Assembly: GCF_015354575.1 (NCBI RefSeq) | Contig: NZ_JACAFQ010000011.1 | Coordinates: 166,740-230,739 of the forward strand | Direction: 5' to 3' | DNA length: 64,000 bases | Origin: Pseudomonas sp. UFMG81 | GTDB taxonomy: Bacteria > Pseudomonadota > Gammaproteobacteria > Pseudomonadales > Pseudomonadaceae | Shown: in pieces, positions 17,581 through 25,892 of the stretch | How positions within the stretch are numbered: position 1 is the first letter of the stretch | Layout of the letters: each line of letters opens with the position of its first letter | Translations under genes and position numbers: made by a program | Notes under the pieces: generated by a model | What the model saw: the letters and a program-made list of their open reading frames with translations, nothing else | The model's database searches: none | What the model was told of the DNA's origin: nothing

Positions 17581-18150
17581 ATGTCATCGCGAAACACCAA
17601 AACACTGCTCGGCGCCCTTGCCACCCTGCTCTGCGCCGCCACCCTGTGGTGGGCCTACGCCAGCTTCCAGGCCCGCTACCTGCGCCCGTTCGACAACCAG
17701 GCGACGCTGTTCGACGGCAGCCAGTTGCGCCTGCCGCCGGAGCTGGCCGGCCCCGGCCCGATCCGCGTGGTGCATTTCTGGGACCCGGCCTGCCCGTGCA
17801 ACGTCGGCAACCAGCAACACCTGGGCGAACTGGTGGAGCACTTCGCGCCGCAGGGCGTCAGCTTCCATGTGCTGCAAAAGCCCGGCAGCCATGGCCAGCT
17901 ACCCGCCAACCTCGATGCGCTGAAGCCTCTGGCCGCCTTGCCCGGCAGCGCACAGCTGCCGGCCACGCCCGCCGTGGCGATCTGGGACCGCGATGGCAAC
18001 CTGGCCTACTTCGGCCCGTACAGCGAAGGCGCAGTGTGCAATTCGAGCAACAGCTTCATCGAACCGATCCTCAAGGCGCTGAGCGAAGGCCGCCGAGTCC
18101 AGGCCAGCAACACCCTGGCCGTGGGCTGCTATTGCCCCTGGGCCGGCTGA
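17581..18150 (+). CDS. Membrane-anchored thioredoxin-like protein (DUF6436)
   Basis: A 189-residue protein with one N-terminal membrane segment (TLLGALATLLCAATLWWAYA) and a thioredoxin-like body on the periplasmic side. VVHFWDPACPCN (near residue 64) sits where thioredoxins carry WCxxC, but here the motif is CxC; a second CxC occurs at the very end (VGCYCPW). TPAVAIWDRDGNLAYFGPYS matches the cis-Pro region. A thiol redox role is inferred; partners are unknown. The last 22 bases overlap the convergent acetyltransferase gene. Confidence 0.78.
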   Translation: MSSRNTKTLLGALATLLCAATLWWAYASFQARYLRPFDNQATLFDGSQLRLPPELAGPGPIRVVHFWDPACPCNVGNQQHLGELVEHFAPQGVSFHVLQKPGSHGQLPANLDALKPLAALPGSAQLPATPAVAIWDRDGNLAYFGPYSEGAVCNSSNSFIEPILKALSEGRRVQASNTLAVGCYCPWAG

Positions 18151-18695
18151 CGCACCCGCGCCGGGTTGCCCACCACCACCGCGCCCGCGGGCACATCGCG
18201 GGTGACCACGCTGCCCGCTCCCACCACCGCGTTATCGCCGATGGTGACCCCGGGCAGGATGATCGCCCCGCCACCGATCCATACGTTGTCGCCGATGTTC
18301 ACCGGCCGCCCGCTTTCCAGCCCACTGCGGCGCAGCTCCGGCTCCAGCGGGTGGTCGGCGGTGTAGATCTGCACCGCCGGGCCTATCTGGCAATCGGCAC
18401 CGATGTGCACCGGCAGCACGTCGAGGATCACGCAGTTGAAGTTCATGAAACTGTTGGCGCCGATGCTGATGTTGTAGCCGTAGTCGCAGTGGAACGGCGG
18501 GCGGATCACCGCACCGTCGCCGACACTGGCGAAATGCTCGACCAGCAGGCCGTGGCGCGCCTCGTTGAGCAGCTCGACGCTGCTGTTGTAGCGGTGCATC
18601 CAGTGCTTGTTGGCGATCTGCTCGGCCTGCAACTCCGGGCAACCGGCATGGTAGAGCTGGCCTTGCAGCATTTTCTGTTTTTCGCTGAGGGGCAT
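18129..18695 (-). CDS. maa: Maltose/galactoside O-acetyltransferase-type enzyme
   Basis: A 188-residue acetyl-CoA-dependent O-acetyltransferase of the Maa/LacA family. An N-terminal Mac domain (MLQGQLYHAGCPEL) is followed by left-handed beta-helix hexapeptide repeats (IGANSFMNFNCVILD, IGADCQIGPAVQIYTADHPL). The catalytic His is the one in YTADHPL. The start was set at MPLSEKQ because AAGGAG precedes it at good spacing, against a Met 26 codons upstream. It is cytoplasmic; the physiological acceptor sugar is unknown. Confidence 0.9.
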   Translation of the reverse strand: MPLSEKQKMLQGQLYHAGCPELQAEQIANKHWMHRYNSSVELLNEARHGLLVEHFASVGDGAVIRPPFHCDYGYNISIGANSFMNFNCVILDVLPVHIGADCQIGPAVQIYTADHPLEPELRRSGLESGRPVNIGDNVWIGGGAIILPGVTIGDNAVVGAGSVVTRDVPAGAVVVGNPARVRQPAQGQ

Positions 18696-18782
18696 GGAAA
18701 CTCCTTGTTGAGGGCTATGCTCAGTGCGCGAATCCGCCGATGATCGGACCACATTTTTCGCTCGAGTGCACAAGGAGTCTCG

Positions 18783-21149
18783 ATGAAGCGCAGCCTGACC
18801 CTGCTGGCCGTGGTGATCGCGGTGGCCGCCGCCGGCACCGGTTACTGGTATGTGCAGGGCAAGCAGCCCCTGCGTGACGGCGAAGTGACTGTGACCGGGC
18901 TACAGGCGCCGGTCAGTGCCCGCTATGACGCACGCGGCGTGCCGCACCTGCAGGCGCAGAACGAACAGGACCTGTACCGCGCGCTGGGCTACGTGCATGC
19001 CCAGGACCGGCTGTTCCAGATGGAGATCATGCGCCGCCTGGCCCGGGGCGAACTGGCCGAGGTGCTGGGCGACAAGCTGCTGCCCACCGACCGCCTGTTC
19101 CGCAGCCTGCGCATCCGCGAGCAAGCGGCGCTGATGGCCCAGCGCCAGGACCATCAGGGCCCGGCCTGGCAAGCGTTGCAAGCCTACCTCGATGGGGTGA
19201 ACCAGTGGCAGGCGACCCACCCCAAGCCGATGGAGTTCGACCTGCTCGGTATCCCGCCGCGCCCGTTCACTGCCGAAGACACCCTGAGCATCGCCGGCTA
19301 CCTGGCCTACAGCTTCGCCGCGGCGTTTCGCACCGAACCTGCGCTCACCTACATCCGCGACCAGCTCGGCCCTGAGTACCTGAAGATCTTCGACCTCGAC
19401 TGGCAGCCCGACGGCGCCATCGCCACGCCCCTGGCCGCCGCCGACTGGCGCAGCCTGGAGCAGCTGGCGCGGCTCAGCCACGAGGCCCTGGGCGATGCCG
19501 GCATCCCCCAGTTCGAAGGCAGCAACGCCTGGGCCGTGGCCGGCAGCCACACCCGCAGCGGCCGCCCGCTGCTGGCGGGCGACCCGCATATCAGCTTCGC
19601 CGTGCCGGCGGTGTGGTACGAGGCCGAGCTGTCGGCGCCAGGCTTCAGCCTGTACGGCTACTTCCAGGCGCTCAACCCCTTCGCCCTGCTCGGCCATAAC
19701 CGCGATTTCGGCTGGAGCCTGACCATGTTCCAGAACGACGACGTGGACCTGATCGCCGAAAAGACCAACCCGGCCAACCCAGAGCAGGTGATGGTCGACG
19801 GCCGCTGGCAGACGCTGGAGAAGACCGAGCAACAGATCGCCGTGAAAGGCGAGCAGCCGGTGCCCATCGTCTTGCGCCGCTCACCCCATGGCCCGATCGT
19901 CAACACCGTGCTGGGCGACACCACCGGCGCCACGCCCATCGCCATGTGGTGGGCGTTTCTCGAAACCGAGAATCCGATCCTCGAGGGCTTCTACCAGATC
20001 AACCGCGCCGACACCCTGGGCAAGATGCGCGAGGCCGCCGCGAACGTACAGGCACCGGGCCTGAACCTGGTGTGGGCCAATGCCCGTGGCGATATCGGCT
20101 GGTGGGCGGCGGCGCGGCTGCCGATCCGCCCGGACGGCGTGAACCCGACGTTCATCCTCGACGGCAGCAATGGCCAGGCCGACAAGCCCGGTTTCTACCC
20201 GTTCAGCGCCAACCCGCAGCAGGAGAACCCGGCCAGCGGCTACATCGTCTCGGCCAACTACCAGCCACCGGCGGTGATGCCAGTGCCCGGCTATTACAAC
20301 CTGGCCGATCGCGGCCGCCAGCTCGACCGCCACCTGAACAACCCGGACATCAAGTGGGATACCCAGAACAGCCAGGCCCTGCAACTGGACACCAGCACCG
20401 ACTACGGCCCGCGCACCCTGGCACCGCTACTCGGCACCCTGCGCGGCATTGCCCAGGGCGACGAGGAGAAAGAACTGGTCGAGCAGTTGGCCGCCTGGCG
20501 CGGTGACTACCCGCTGGACTCCACCAGCGCCACGCTGTTCAACCAGTTCCTCTACGAGCTGGCCTTCGCCGCGTTGCATGACGAACTGGGCGATACCTGG
20601 TTCCCGGTGCTGATCAGCATCCGCGCCATCGACGCCGCCCTGCCGCGCCTGGCCGCCGACCCCAGCTCACCCTGGTGGAACCTGCGGGGCGGCGACACGC
20701 GCGGCGACCGCACCAGCGTCGTGCGCCTGGCCTGGCAGCGCAGCCTTGAACACCTGCGCAAGACCCTCGGCAAGGACCCGGCCAGCTGGCAATGGGGCAA
20801 GGCCCACACCCTGACGCACAACCACCCGCTGGGGGTGAAGAAGCCGCTGAACCTGCTGTTCAACGTCGGCCCGTTCGCCGCACCCGGCACCCACGAAGTG
20901 CCGAACAACCTTTCGGCGAAGATCGGCCCGGCGCCATGGCCGGTGACCTATGGGCCCTCGACCCGGCGGCTGATCGATTTCGCCGATGCCGGTGCGGCGC
21001 TGACCATCAACCCGGTGGGGCAGAGCGGCGTGCCGTTCGACAAGCACTATGCCGACCAGGCCGAGGACTACATGGACGGGCGCTATCACAAGGCGCGGAT
21101 GGGGGTGATCCCGGCGCAGAGTACGTTGCGCCTGGTGCCCGGACCGTGA
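18783..21149 (+). CDS. Penicillin acylase-family N-terminal hydrolase, probable AHL acylase (HacB-like)
   Basis: A 788-residue periplasmic Ntn-hydrolase precursor. After an N-terminal signal (LTLLAVVIAVAAAGTGYWYV) comes the alpha-chain with VSARYDARGVPHLQAQ and ALGYVHAQDRLFQMEIMRR, a spacer, then autocleavage at Gly246-Ser247 in EGSNAWAV; Ser247 becomes the nucleophile of the beta-chain. Family members cleave the acyl amide of penicillins or acyl-homoserine lactones. In P. aeruginosa, HacB (PA0305) lies in a matching neighbourhood near serA and spu genes, so an AHL acylase role is likely but not shown. AAGGAG precedes the ATG. Confidence 0.85.
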   Translation: MKRSLTLLAVVIAVAAAGTGYWYVQGKQPLRDGEVTVTGLQAPVSARYDARGVPHLQAQNEQDLYRALGYVHAQDRLFQMEIMRRLARGELAEVLGDKLLPTDRLFRSLRIREQAALMAQRQDHQGPAWQALQAYLDGVNQWQATHPKPMEFDLLGIPPRPFTAEDTLSIAGYLAYSFAAAFRTEPALTYIRDQLGPEYLKIFDLDWQPDGAIATPLAAADWRSLEQLARLSHEALGDAGIPQFEGSNAWAVAGSHTRSGRPLLAGDPHISFAVPAVWYEAELSAPGFSLYGYFQALNPFALLGHNRDFGWSLTMFQNDDVDLIAEKTNPANPEQVMVDGRWQTLEKTEQQIAVKGEQPVPIVLRRSPHGPIVNTVLGDTTGATPIAMWWAFLETENPILEGFYQINRADTLGKMREAAANVQAPGLNLVWANARGDIGWWAAARLPIRPDGVNPTFILDGSNGQADKPGFYPFSANPQQENPASGYIVSANYQPPAVMPVPGYYNLADRGRQLDRHLNNPDIKWDTQNSQALQLDTSTDYGPRTLAPLLGTLRGIAQGDEEKELVEQLAAWRGDYPLDSTSATLFNQFLYELAFAALHDELGDTWFPVLISIRAIDAALPRLAADPSSPWWNLRGGDTRGDRTSVVRLAWQRSLEHLRKTLGKDPASWQWGKAHTLTHNHPLGVKKPLNLLFNVGPFAAPGTHEVPNNLSAKIGPAPWPVTYGPSTRRLIDFADAGAALTINPVGQSGVPFDKHYADQAEDYMDGRYHKARMGVIPAQSTLRLVPGP

Positions 21150-21161
21150 CATCAACCACTG

Positions 21162-21253
21162 GGGCCGCTGCGCGCCCCATCGCTGGCAAGCCAGCTCCCA
21201 CAGGTACCATGAACACGTGTGGGAGCTGGCTTGCCAGCGATGGGCTGCGCAGA
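21162..21253. repeat. REPIN, GCTGGC-stem type
   Basis: Inverted arms (21162-21204 and 21219-21253) with GGGAGCTGGCTTGCCAGCGA. The stem differs from the GCGGGC type by T-A in place of G-C. It lies between the acylase and the next hydrolase gene, both on the plus strand. Confidence 0.85.
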
Positions 21254-21282
21254 AGCGCCAAATGCAACCCATGAGAAACCCC

Positions 21283-22095
21283 ATGCAAAAACACTTCATC
21301 GAGATCGACGGCGCGCGCATGAGCTATGTCGACCAGGGCCAAGGCTTCCCTGTGCTGCTGGGCCACAGCTACCTGTGGTCGGCCGCCATGTGGCAGCCAC
21401 AGATCGAAGCGCTGTCGAAACACTTCCGGGTCATCGTGCCGGAGCTCTGGGGCCATGGCGATTCCGCCGCGCCGCCGGCCAGCACTACCGACATGGGCGC
21501 CCTGGCCCGTCAGCACCTGGCCCTGCTGGATGCGCTGGACATCCCCAAGTGCCATCTGGTCGGCCTGTCGGTCGGCGGCATGTGGGGTGCGCAGCTGGCC
21601 ATCGAACACCCCGAACGCATCGACCGCCTGGTGCTGATGGACACTTATCTCGGCGCAGAGCCCGAAGCAACGCGGCTGAAATACTTCGGCCTGCTGGATG
21701 CCGCCAGCGCGGCGGGTAGTTTCGTCGACCCCTTGCTGGATATCGTGGTGCCGATCTTCTTCCATGCCGGTGGCGAGACGGTGCCGCAAGTGCGCGAGCA
21801 GTTCCGTGCCGCGCTGAAAGCCAGCAGCGCCCAGACCATCCGCGAAAGCCTGGACCCGATGGGCCGGGTGATCTTCGGGCGGCCCGACCTGCTGGCTCGG
21901 CTGGCCGAGCTACCCGCCGAGCGGACCATCGTGCTGTGTGGCGACCAGGACATTCCACGGCCACCGGCGGAGTCTGGCGAGATGTCACGGCTCATCGGCT
22001 GCCTGGCGGCCCAGATTCCGTTCGCCGGGCATATCGCCTGCCTGGAGAATCCGTGTGTGGTGAATGAATTTCTGTTGGGCTGGTTACCGCGTTAG
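21283..22095 (+). CDS. Alpha/beta hydrolase
   Basis: A 270-residue alpha/beta hydrolase. VLLGHSYLWSAAMW carries the oxyanion-hole region, GLSVGGMWG near residue 98 the nucleophile Ser, and FAGHIACLENP near residue 248 the catalytic His. The plan resembles haloperoxidase/esterase-type enzymes (for example 3-oxoadipate enol-lactonase relatives). GAGAAA upstream favours the start MQKHF; a Met four codons earlier is possible. It follows a REPIN after the acylase, so it may be separately expressed. The substrate is unknown. Confidence 0.83.
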   Translation: MQKHFIEIDGARMSYVDQGQGFPVLLGHSYLWSAAMWQPQIEALSKHFRVIVPELWGHGDSAAPPASTTDMGALARQHLALLDALDIPKCHLVGLSVGGMWGAQLAIEHPERIDRLVLMDTYLGAEPEATRLKYFGLLDAASAAGSFVDPLLDIVVPIFFHAGGETVPQVREQFRAALKASSAQTIRESLDPMGRVIFGRPDLLARLAELPAERTIVLCGDQDIPRPPAESGEMSRLIGCLAAQIPFAGHIACLENPCVVNEFLLGWLPR

Positions 22096-22102
22096 CTATC
22101 CA

Positions 22103-22209
22103 CCTGTAGGAGCGGCCTTGTGCCGCGAAAGGGCCGCGAGTCTAGAGGCGTGTTTGAAATCCTGGGGCCGCTACGCAGCCCTTTCGCGGCACAAGGCCGC
22201 TCCTACAGG
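22103..22209. repeat. REPIN, GTGCCGCGAA type
   Basis: Inverted arms with GTAGGAGCGGCCTTGTGCCG at the left and the complement at the right, enclosing GGGCCGC/GCAGCCC inner stems. It separates convergent genes (hydrolase and cysQ). It lies at the left edge of the block that appears displaced relative to P. aeruginosa. Confidence 0.85.
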
Positions 22210-22243
22210 GAGTGTGCAAGCCTTGGGTGTGAGTCGGCTTACC

Positions 22244-23071
22244 TCAGCCCTTGAGGGCCAGCTCGACCAACGCCTGCCGCCAGGCGGCGGCGGCAGGCAA
22301 GGCCAGAAAGAACGGATTGAGCAATGATTCCCGCGCCGGATAGCGGAATGCCTGCCCATCCAGGCCAATCACCTCGCCACCTGCACCTTCCAACACCCCC
22401 TGGGCCGCGGCGGTGTCCCACTGCGAGGTCGGTGCCAGGCGCGGGTAGCAATCCGCGACCCCCTCGGCGAGCAGGCAGAACTTCAGCGAACTGCCGATAT
22501 TGGCCAGTTCCAGGTCACCCACAGCACTACCGAGGCCTGCGAGCAGCGCCTCCTGCTCAGGGCTGGAATGCCGACGGCTGGCGACCACGGTGAAACGCCC
22601 CCCCTGCGGCGGGGTGTTGCGCACCTGGATGGGTTGGGCTGCCTGCCCCGGCTCCGCGCGCCAGGCCCCCAGCGCGCGACCACCGAAGTAGCAGCGGCCA
22701 TTGGTCGGCATTGCCACCACCCCGAACACCACCTCGCCGTGCTCGATCAACGCGATGTTGACGGTGAACTCTTCACTACCCGCGATGAACTCCTTGGTGC
22801 CGTCCAGCGGGTCGACCAACCACCAGCGCTGCCAGGCGGCGCGGGTTTGCAGCGCAATGTCGCAGTCTTCCTCGGACAACACCGGAATGTGCGGGGCCAG
22901 CGTCTGCAATCCCTCGGCGATGACGCGATGGGCCGCCAGGTCGGCGGCGGTCAACGGGGAGTCATCCGCTTTGCTGGTGACCGCCACGTCAGCACGCCAG
23001 AACGGCAGGATCGCCTCGCCGGCGCGCTGGGCAAGCGCCACCACGTCCTGCATCAGCTGGAGGTTGTTCAT
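22244..23071 (-). CDS. cysQ: 3'(2'),5'-bisphosphate nucleotidase
   Basis: A 275-residue inositol-monophosphatase-family enzyme that removes the 3' phosphate from PAP (and PAPS), preventing build-up of these by-products of sulfate assimilation. The Mg2+-binding motif WLVDPLDGTKEF lies near residue 84, with SEEDCD upstream at 66 and SQWDTAAAQGVLEGAGG near residue 215. Its ATG overlaps the stop of nudE (ATGA), so the two are translationally coupled. The nudE-cysQ order is the usual one in Pseudomonas. Confidence 0.95.
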   Translation of the reverse strand: MNNLQLMQDVVALAQRAGEAILPFWRADVAVTSKADDSPLTAADLAAHRVIAEGLQTLAPHIPVLSEEDCDIALQTRAAWQRWWLVDPLDGTKEFIAGSEEFTVNIALIEHGEVVFGVVAMPTNGRCYFGGRALGAWRAEPGQAAQPIQVRNTPPQGGRFTVVASRRHSSPEQEALLAGLGSAVGDLELANIGSSLKFCLLAEGVADCYPRLAPTSQWDTAAAQGVLEGAGGEVIGLDGQAFRYPARESLLNPFFLALPAAAAWRQALVELALKG

Positions 23072-23634
23072 ACGCTCAGCACCCCACGCTGGATCAGCAG
23101 GTCACGGGCCAGGTACAGCGCCGCCAGGGCCCGACCCTCGGTGAACTGTGGGTGCATGGCCAAGGCCGACAACTCACGCAGGTTGACCTTGTCGACCCGC
23201 ATCGGCTCGGGCTCGTCGCCCTCCAGGCGCTCTTCGTACAGGTCGGTGGCCAACACCACCTGGATCTTCTGACTCATGTAGCCCGGCGACAGCGACAGCT
23301 CGGTCAGGTGCTCCAGTTGGCGGGCGCCAAAACCGGCTTCTTCCTTGAGCTCGCGGTCGGCGGCAGCCAGCACGTCCTCGCCCGGTTCGATCAGGCCCTT
23401 GGGCAGGGACAGCTCGTATTCATCGGTCCCGCCGCAGTACTCCTCGACCAGCACCGCGTGCTCGGCATCGAGCATGGCCACGATCATCACCGCGCCATAA
23501 CCATTGCCACGGCCGACCAACCGCTCGTAGGTGCGCTCGGTGCCGTTGGAGAAGCGCAACTGCACGGCTTCGACACGGAACAGGCGGCTGCTGGCGACGA
23601 TCTCGCGGCTGAGGACGGTGGGTTTCTGGCGCAT
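23068..23634 (-). CDS. nudE: ADP compounds hydrolase NudE
   Basis: A 188-residue Nudix hydrolase that splits ADP-ribose, Ap3A or NADH-type compounds. The Nudix box runs GLIEPGEDVLAAADRELKEEAGFG near residue 80 (first and last parts visible, with REL and EEAGFG). The start MRQKPTVLS follows AAGGAG at good spacing; the 40 residues that could be read upstream are not family-like. It is coupled to cysQ by a 4-base overlap and is divergent from the HAD phosphatase gene. Confidence 0.93.
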   Translation of the reverse strand: MRQKPTVLSREIVASSRLFRVEAVQLRFSNGTERTYERLVGRGNGYGAVMIVAMLDAEHAVLVEEYCGGTDEYELSLPKGLIEPGEDVLAAADRELKEEAGFGARQLEHLTELSLSPGYMSQKIQVVLATDLYEERLEGDEPEPMRVDKVNLRELSALAMHPQFTEGRALAALYLARDLLIQRGVLSV

Positions 23635-23698
23635 GGGGCGGCTCCTTGGCGTGAACGGGTTACTATACCGTGGCTTGCCGACTGATCGAGAGTTTCCC

Positions 23699-24361
23699 AT
23701 GCCCGTTCTTCCCTGGTCCGCCATCGATACCGTCCTGCTGGACATGGACGGCACCCTGCTCGACCTGCACTACGACAACCGCTTTTGGCTGGAGCACCTG
23801 CCGCAACGCTACGCCGAGCTGCATGGCGTGAGCCGGGCCATGGCCGAGATGGAGCTGCAGCCGCTGTTCGAGCGCCATGCCGGCACGCTCAACTGGTACT
23901 GCCTGGACTTCTGGAGCCGCGAGCTGCGCCTGCCGATCCGCGAGCTGAAGCAAGAGATCGCCGAGCTGATCGCCCTGAAGCCGGACGCCGACACCTTCCT
24001 GGCTGCCATCCGCCAGGCGGGCAAACGGGTGGTCATGATCACCAACGCGCACCGCGACTCGCTGTCGCTGAAGCTGGAGCGGGTAGAACTGGCGCCGTAT
24101 TTCGAGCGGCTGATCAGCTCGCACGACTACGGCTACCCAAAAGAAAGCCCGCAGTTCTGGGATGCGTTGCAGGCGGATATCGGCTTTGAGCCTGCGCGCA
24201 GCCTGTTCATCGACGACACCCTGGCGATCCTGCGCAGTGCGCGGCGGTTCGGGGTGGGGCATTTGCTGGCGGTGAGGCAGCCGGACAGCCGAGGGGCGCT
24301 GCGCGATACCCAGGAGTTTGCGGCCGTAGAGGATTACCGAACTTTGCTGGAAGGCTTGTGA
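23699..24361 (+). CDS. yrfG: GMP/IMP nucleotidase, HAD superfamily (YrfG)
   Basis: A 220-residue HAD-superfamily phosphatase. Motif I is VLLDMDGTLLDL near residue 12, motif II MITNAHRDS near residue 113, and motif IV FIDDTLAILRSARRFG near residue 170. In E. coli, YrfG removes phosphate from GMP and IMP. The pairing with nudE, divergent, is the same as in enterobacteria and Pseudomonas. The start MPVLPW was chosen because the open frame upstream runs antisense through nudE. Confidence 0.9.
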   Translation: MPVLPWSAIDTVLLDMDGTLLDLHYDNRFWLEHLPQRYAELHGVSRAMAEMELQPLFERHAGTLNWYCLDFWSRELRLPIRELKQEIAELIALKPDADTFLAAIRQAGKRVVMITNAHRDSLSLKLERVELAPYFERLISSHDYGYPKESPQFWDALQADIGFEPARSLFIDDTLAILRSARRFGVGHLLAVRQPDSRGALRDTQEFAAVEDYRTLLEGL

Positions 24362-24369
24362 TGGGATCA

Positions 24370-24435
24370 TTCGCCGGCAAAGCCGGCTCCTACGGGCGTA
24401 GGGCTCGCTCCGTAGGAGCCGGCTTTGCCGGCGAA
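24370..24435. repeat. REPIN, GCCGGC-stem type with TTT loop
   Basis: Short and nearly perfect: TCGCCGGCAAAGCCGGCTCC at the left is mirrored at the right, with only 14 bases between. It lies between convergent yrfG and kbp and could end both transcripts. Confidence 0.85.
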
Positions 24436-24442
24436 CAGTACT

Positions 24443-24883
24443 TCAATCCGGAATACGCAGCACCTGCCCCGGATAGATCTTGTCCGGGTGCTTGAGCATC
24501 GGTTTGTTGGCCTCGAAGATCTTGTTGTACTGGTTGGCATCGCCATAGGCGGCCTTGGCGATGGCGCTCAAGGTGTCGCCGCTCTTCACGGTCACGAACC
24601 GGGCCGCCTGGGCAATCGGCCCGGTGACGGTGATCTGGTCGTCCACCGAAGCCACGCCGGCGATGTTGCCGGCAGCCAGGATGATCTTCTCCTTCTCTTC
24701 CTGGCTGGCGACCTCACCCTTGAGGATGACCTTGTCACCCTCTACAGTGGCCGAGATGTTGGGGTTGCCCAACCCGACGTTCTCGACATGCTTCTTCAAC
24801 TGCTCTTCGGCATTGGCGTTGCCGGGGGTCAGCAGGTCGATCAACTTCTCGCCGGCTTCCTTCACGAAACTGAACAGGCTCAT
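24443..24883 (-). CDS. kbp: BON and LysM domain protein, Kbp-like potassium-binding protein
   Basis: A 146-residue cytoplasmic-type protein without signal peptide. A BON domain (about residues 25-90, NPNISATVEGDKVILKGEV) is followed by a LysM domain (about 95-145, VKSGDTLSAIAKAAYGDANQ and YPGQVLRIP). This order and length match E. coli Kbp (YgaU), which binds K+ and is induced by osmotic stress. The start MSLFSFVKEAGE was preferred because AAAGGAG stands upstream at good distance. Its 173-bp upstream gap is shared with fdhD. Confidence 0.9.
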   Translation of the reverse strand: MSLFSFVKEAGEKLIDLLTPGNANAEEQLKKHVENVGLGNPNISATVEGDKVILKGEVASQEEKEKIILAAGNIAGVASVDDQITVTGPIAQAARFVTVKSGDTLSAIAKAAYGDANQYNKIFEANKPMLKHPDKIYPGQVLRIPD

Positions 24884-25056
24884 GTGGCGCTCCTTTGATG
24901 GTGAATCCATGGAAGCAGGAGTCTAGGCCAGGATCCCCCTCCCCGCCCCCTGCTCATCATCGACACGCTCTATCACGGGATAGACGCTAGCGATTAGACG
25001 CCACCTGCCCAGCGGCCTAGGCTGGTGGGGTCAAACTGCCAGCCGGTACTCACCCG

Positions 25057-25884
25057 ATGAACAGCAAGCCACCGGTCTGTGCGGCGCACACTGCCCTGGA
25101 AATGCCCGCCGCCAGCAACACCTACGACTATGTCGAACTCACCGATGCCGCGCGTGACAGCACGCCGCTGGCCGAGGAAGTGGCGCTGGCCATCGTCTAC
25201 AACGGCCTCAACCAGGCAGTGATGCTGGTCAGCCCGACCGACCTGGAAGACTTCGCGGTGGGCTTCAGCGTGGGCAGCGGCATCGTCGCCGGCACCGACG
25301 AGATCTACGACGTGAAGCTCTCCGGCAGCGGCTCGGCGCTGTACGCCGACCTGGAAATTTCCAGCCGCGCCTTCTGGAACCTGAAGAACCAACGCCGCCA
25401 GCTGGCCGGCACCAGTGGCTGCGGCCTGTGCGGTGTCGAGGCCCTGGAACAGGCGCTGCCCGAACTGCAGAGGCTGCCGGGCGCGCCCCTGCCCCCCGCG
25501 CACTGGCTCAAGGACCTGCGCCAGCGCATCGATGCCTTCCAGCCCCTGGGCCAGCACTGCGGCGCGGTGCACGCGGCGCTGTTCATGGACAACGAAGGCC
25601 AGCTGCTGCTGGGGCGCGAGGACATCGGCCGGCACAACGCCCTGGACAAGCTGATCGGCGCCCTGCTGCGCCAGCGCATCGCCACCGAAGGCGGCCTGGC
25701 CATCGTCACCAGCCGTTGCAGCCTGGAGCTGATCCAGAAGGTCCTGCGTGCCGGCATCCAGACCCTGGTCAGCCTCTCGGCCCCCACCGGCCTGGCCCTG
25801 CAATGGGCACGCAAGCACAACCTCAACCTCATTCATTTGCCCAAACACAGCGCACCGCGGGTGTTCAGCCCAGCGGCGGAGTAG
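25057..25884 (+). CDS. fdhD: Formate dehydrogenase accessory sulfurtransferase FdhD
   Basis: A 275-residue protein that moves sulfur from IscS to the molybdenum cofactor, needed to activate formate dehydrogenases. The active-site loop TSGCGLCG has Cys122 and Cys125. GREDIGRHNALDKLIG near residue 187 and VTSRCSLELIQK near residue 212 are family signatures. The stop is followed after 8 bases by the GTG start of the molybdoenzyme gene, so it likely serves that enzyme. Confidence 0.95.
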   Translation: MNSKPPVCAAHTALEMPAASNTYDYVELTDAARDSTPLAEEVALAIVYNGLNQAVMLVSPTDLEDFAVGFSVGSGIVAGTDEIYDVKLSGSGSALYADLEISSRAFWNLKNQRRQLAGTSGCGLCGVEALEQALPELQRLPGAPLPPAHWLKDLRQRIDAFQPLGQHCGAVHAALFMDNEGQLLLGREDIGRHNALDKLIGALLRQRIATEGGLAIVTSRCSLELIQKVLRAGIQTLVSLSAPTGLALQWARKHNLNLIHLPKHSAPRVFSPAAE

Positions 25885-25892
25885 TAACAGCC

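Noticed and set aside
25428..25892. A 5' extension of the molybdoenzyme through fdhD
   Set aside because: The readable part is an out-of-frame shadow of fdhD; family homology begins just after the GTG at 25893.
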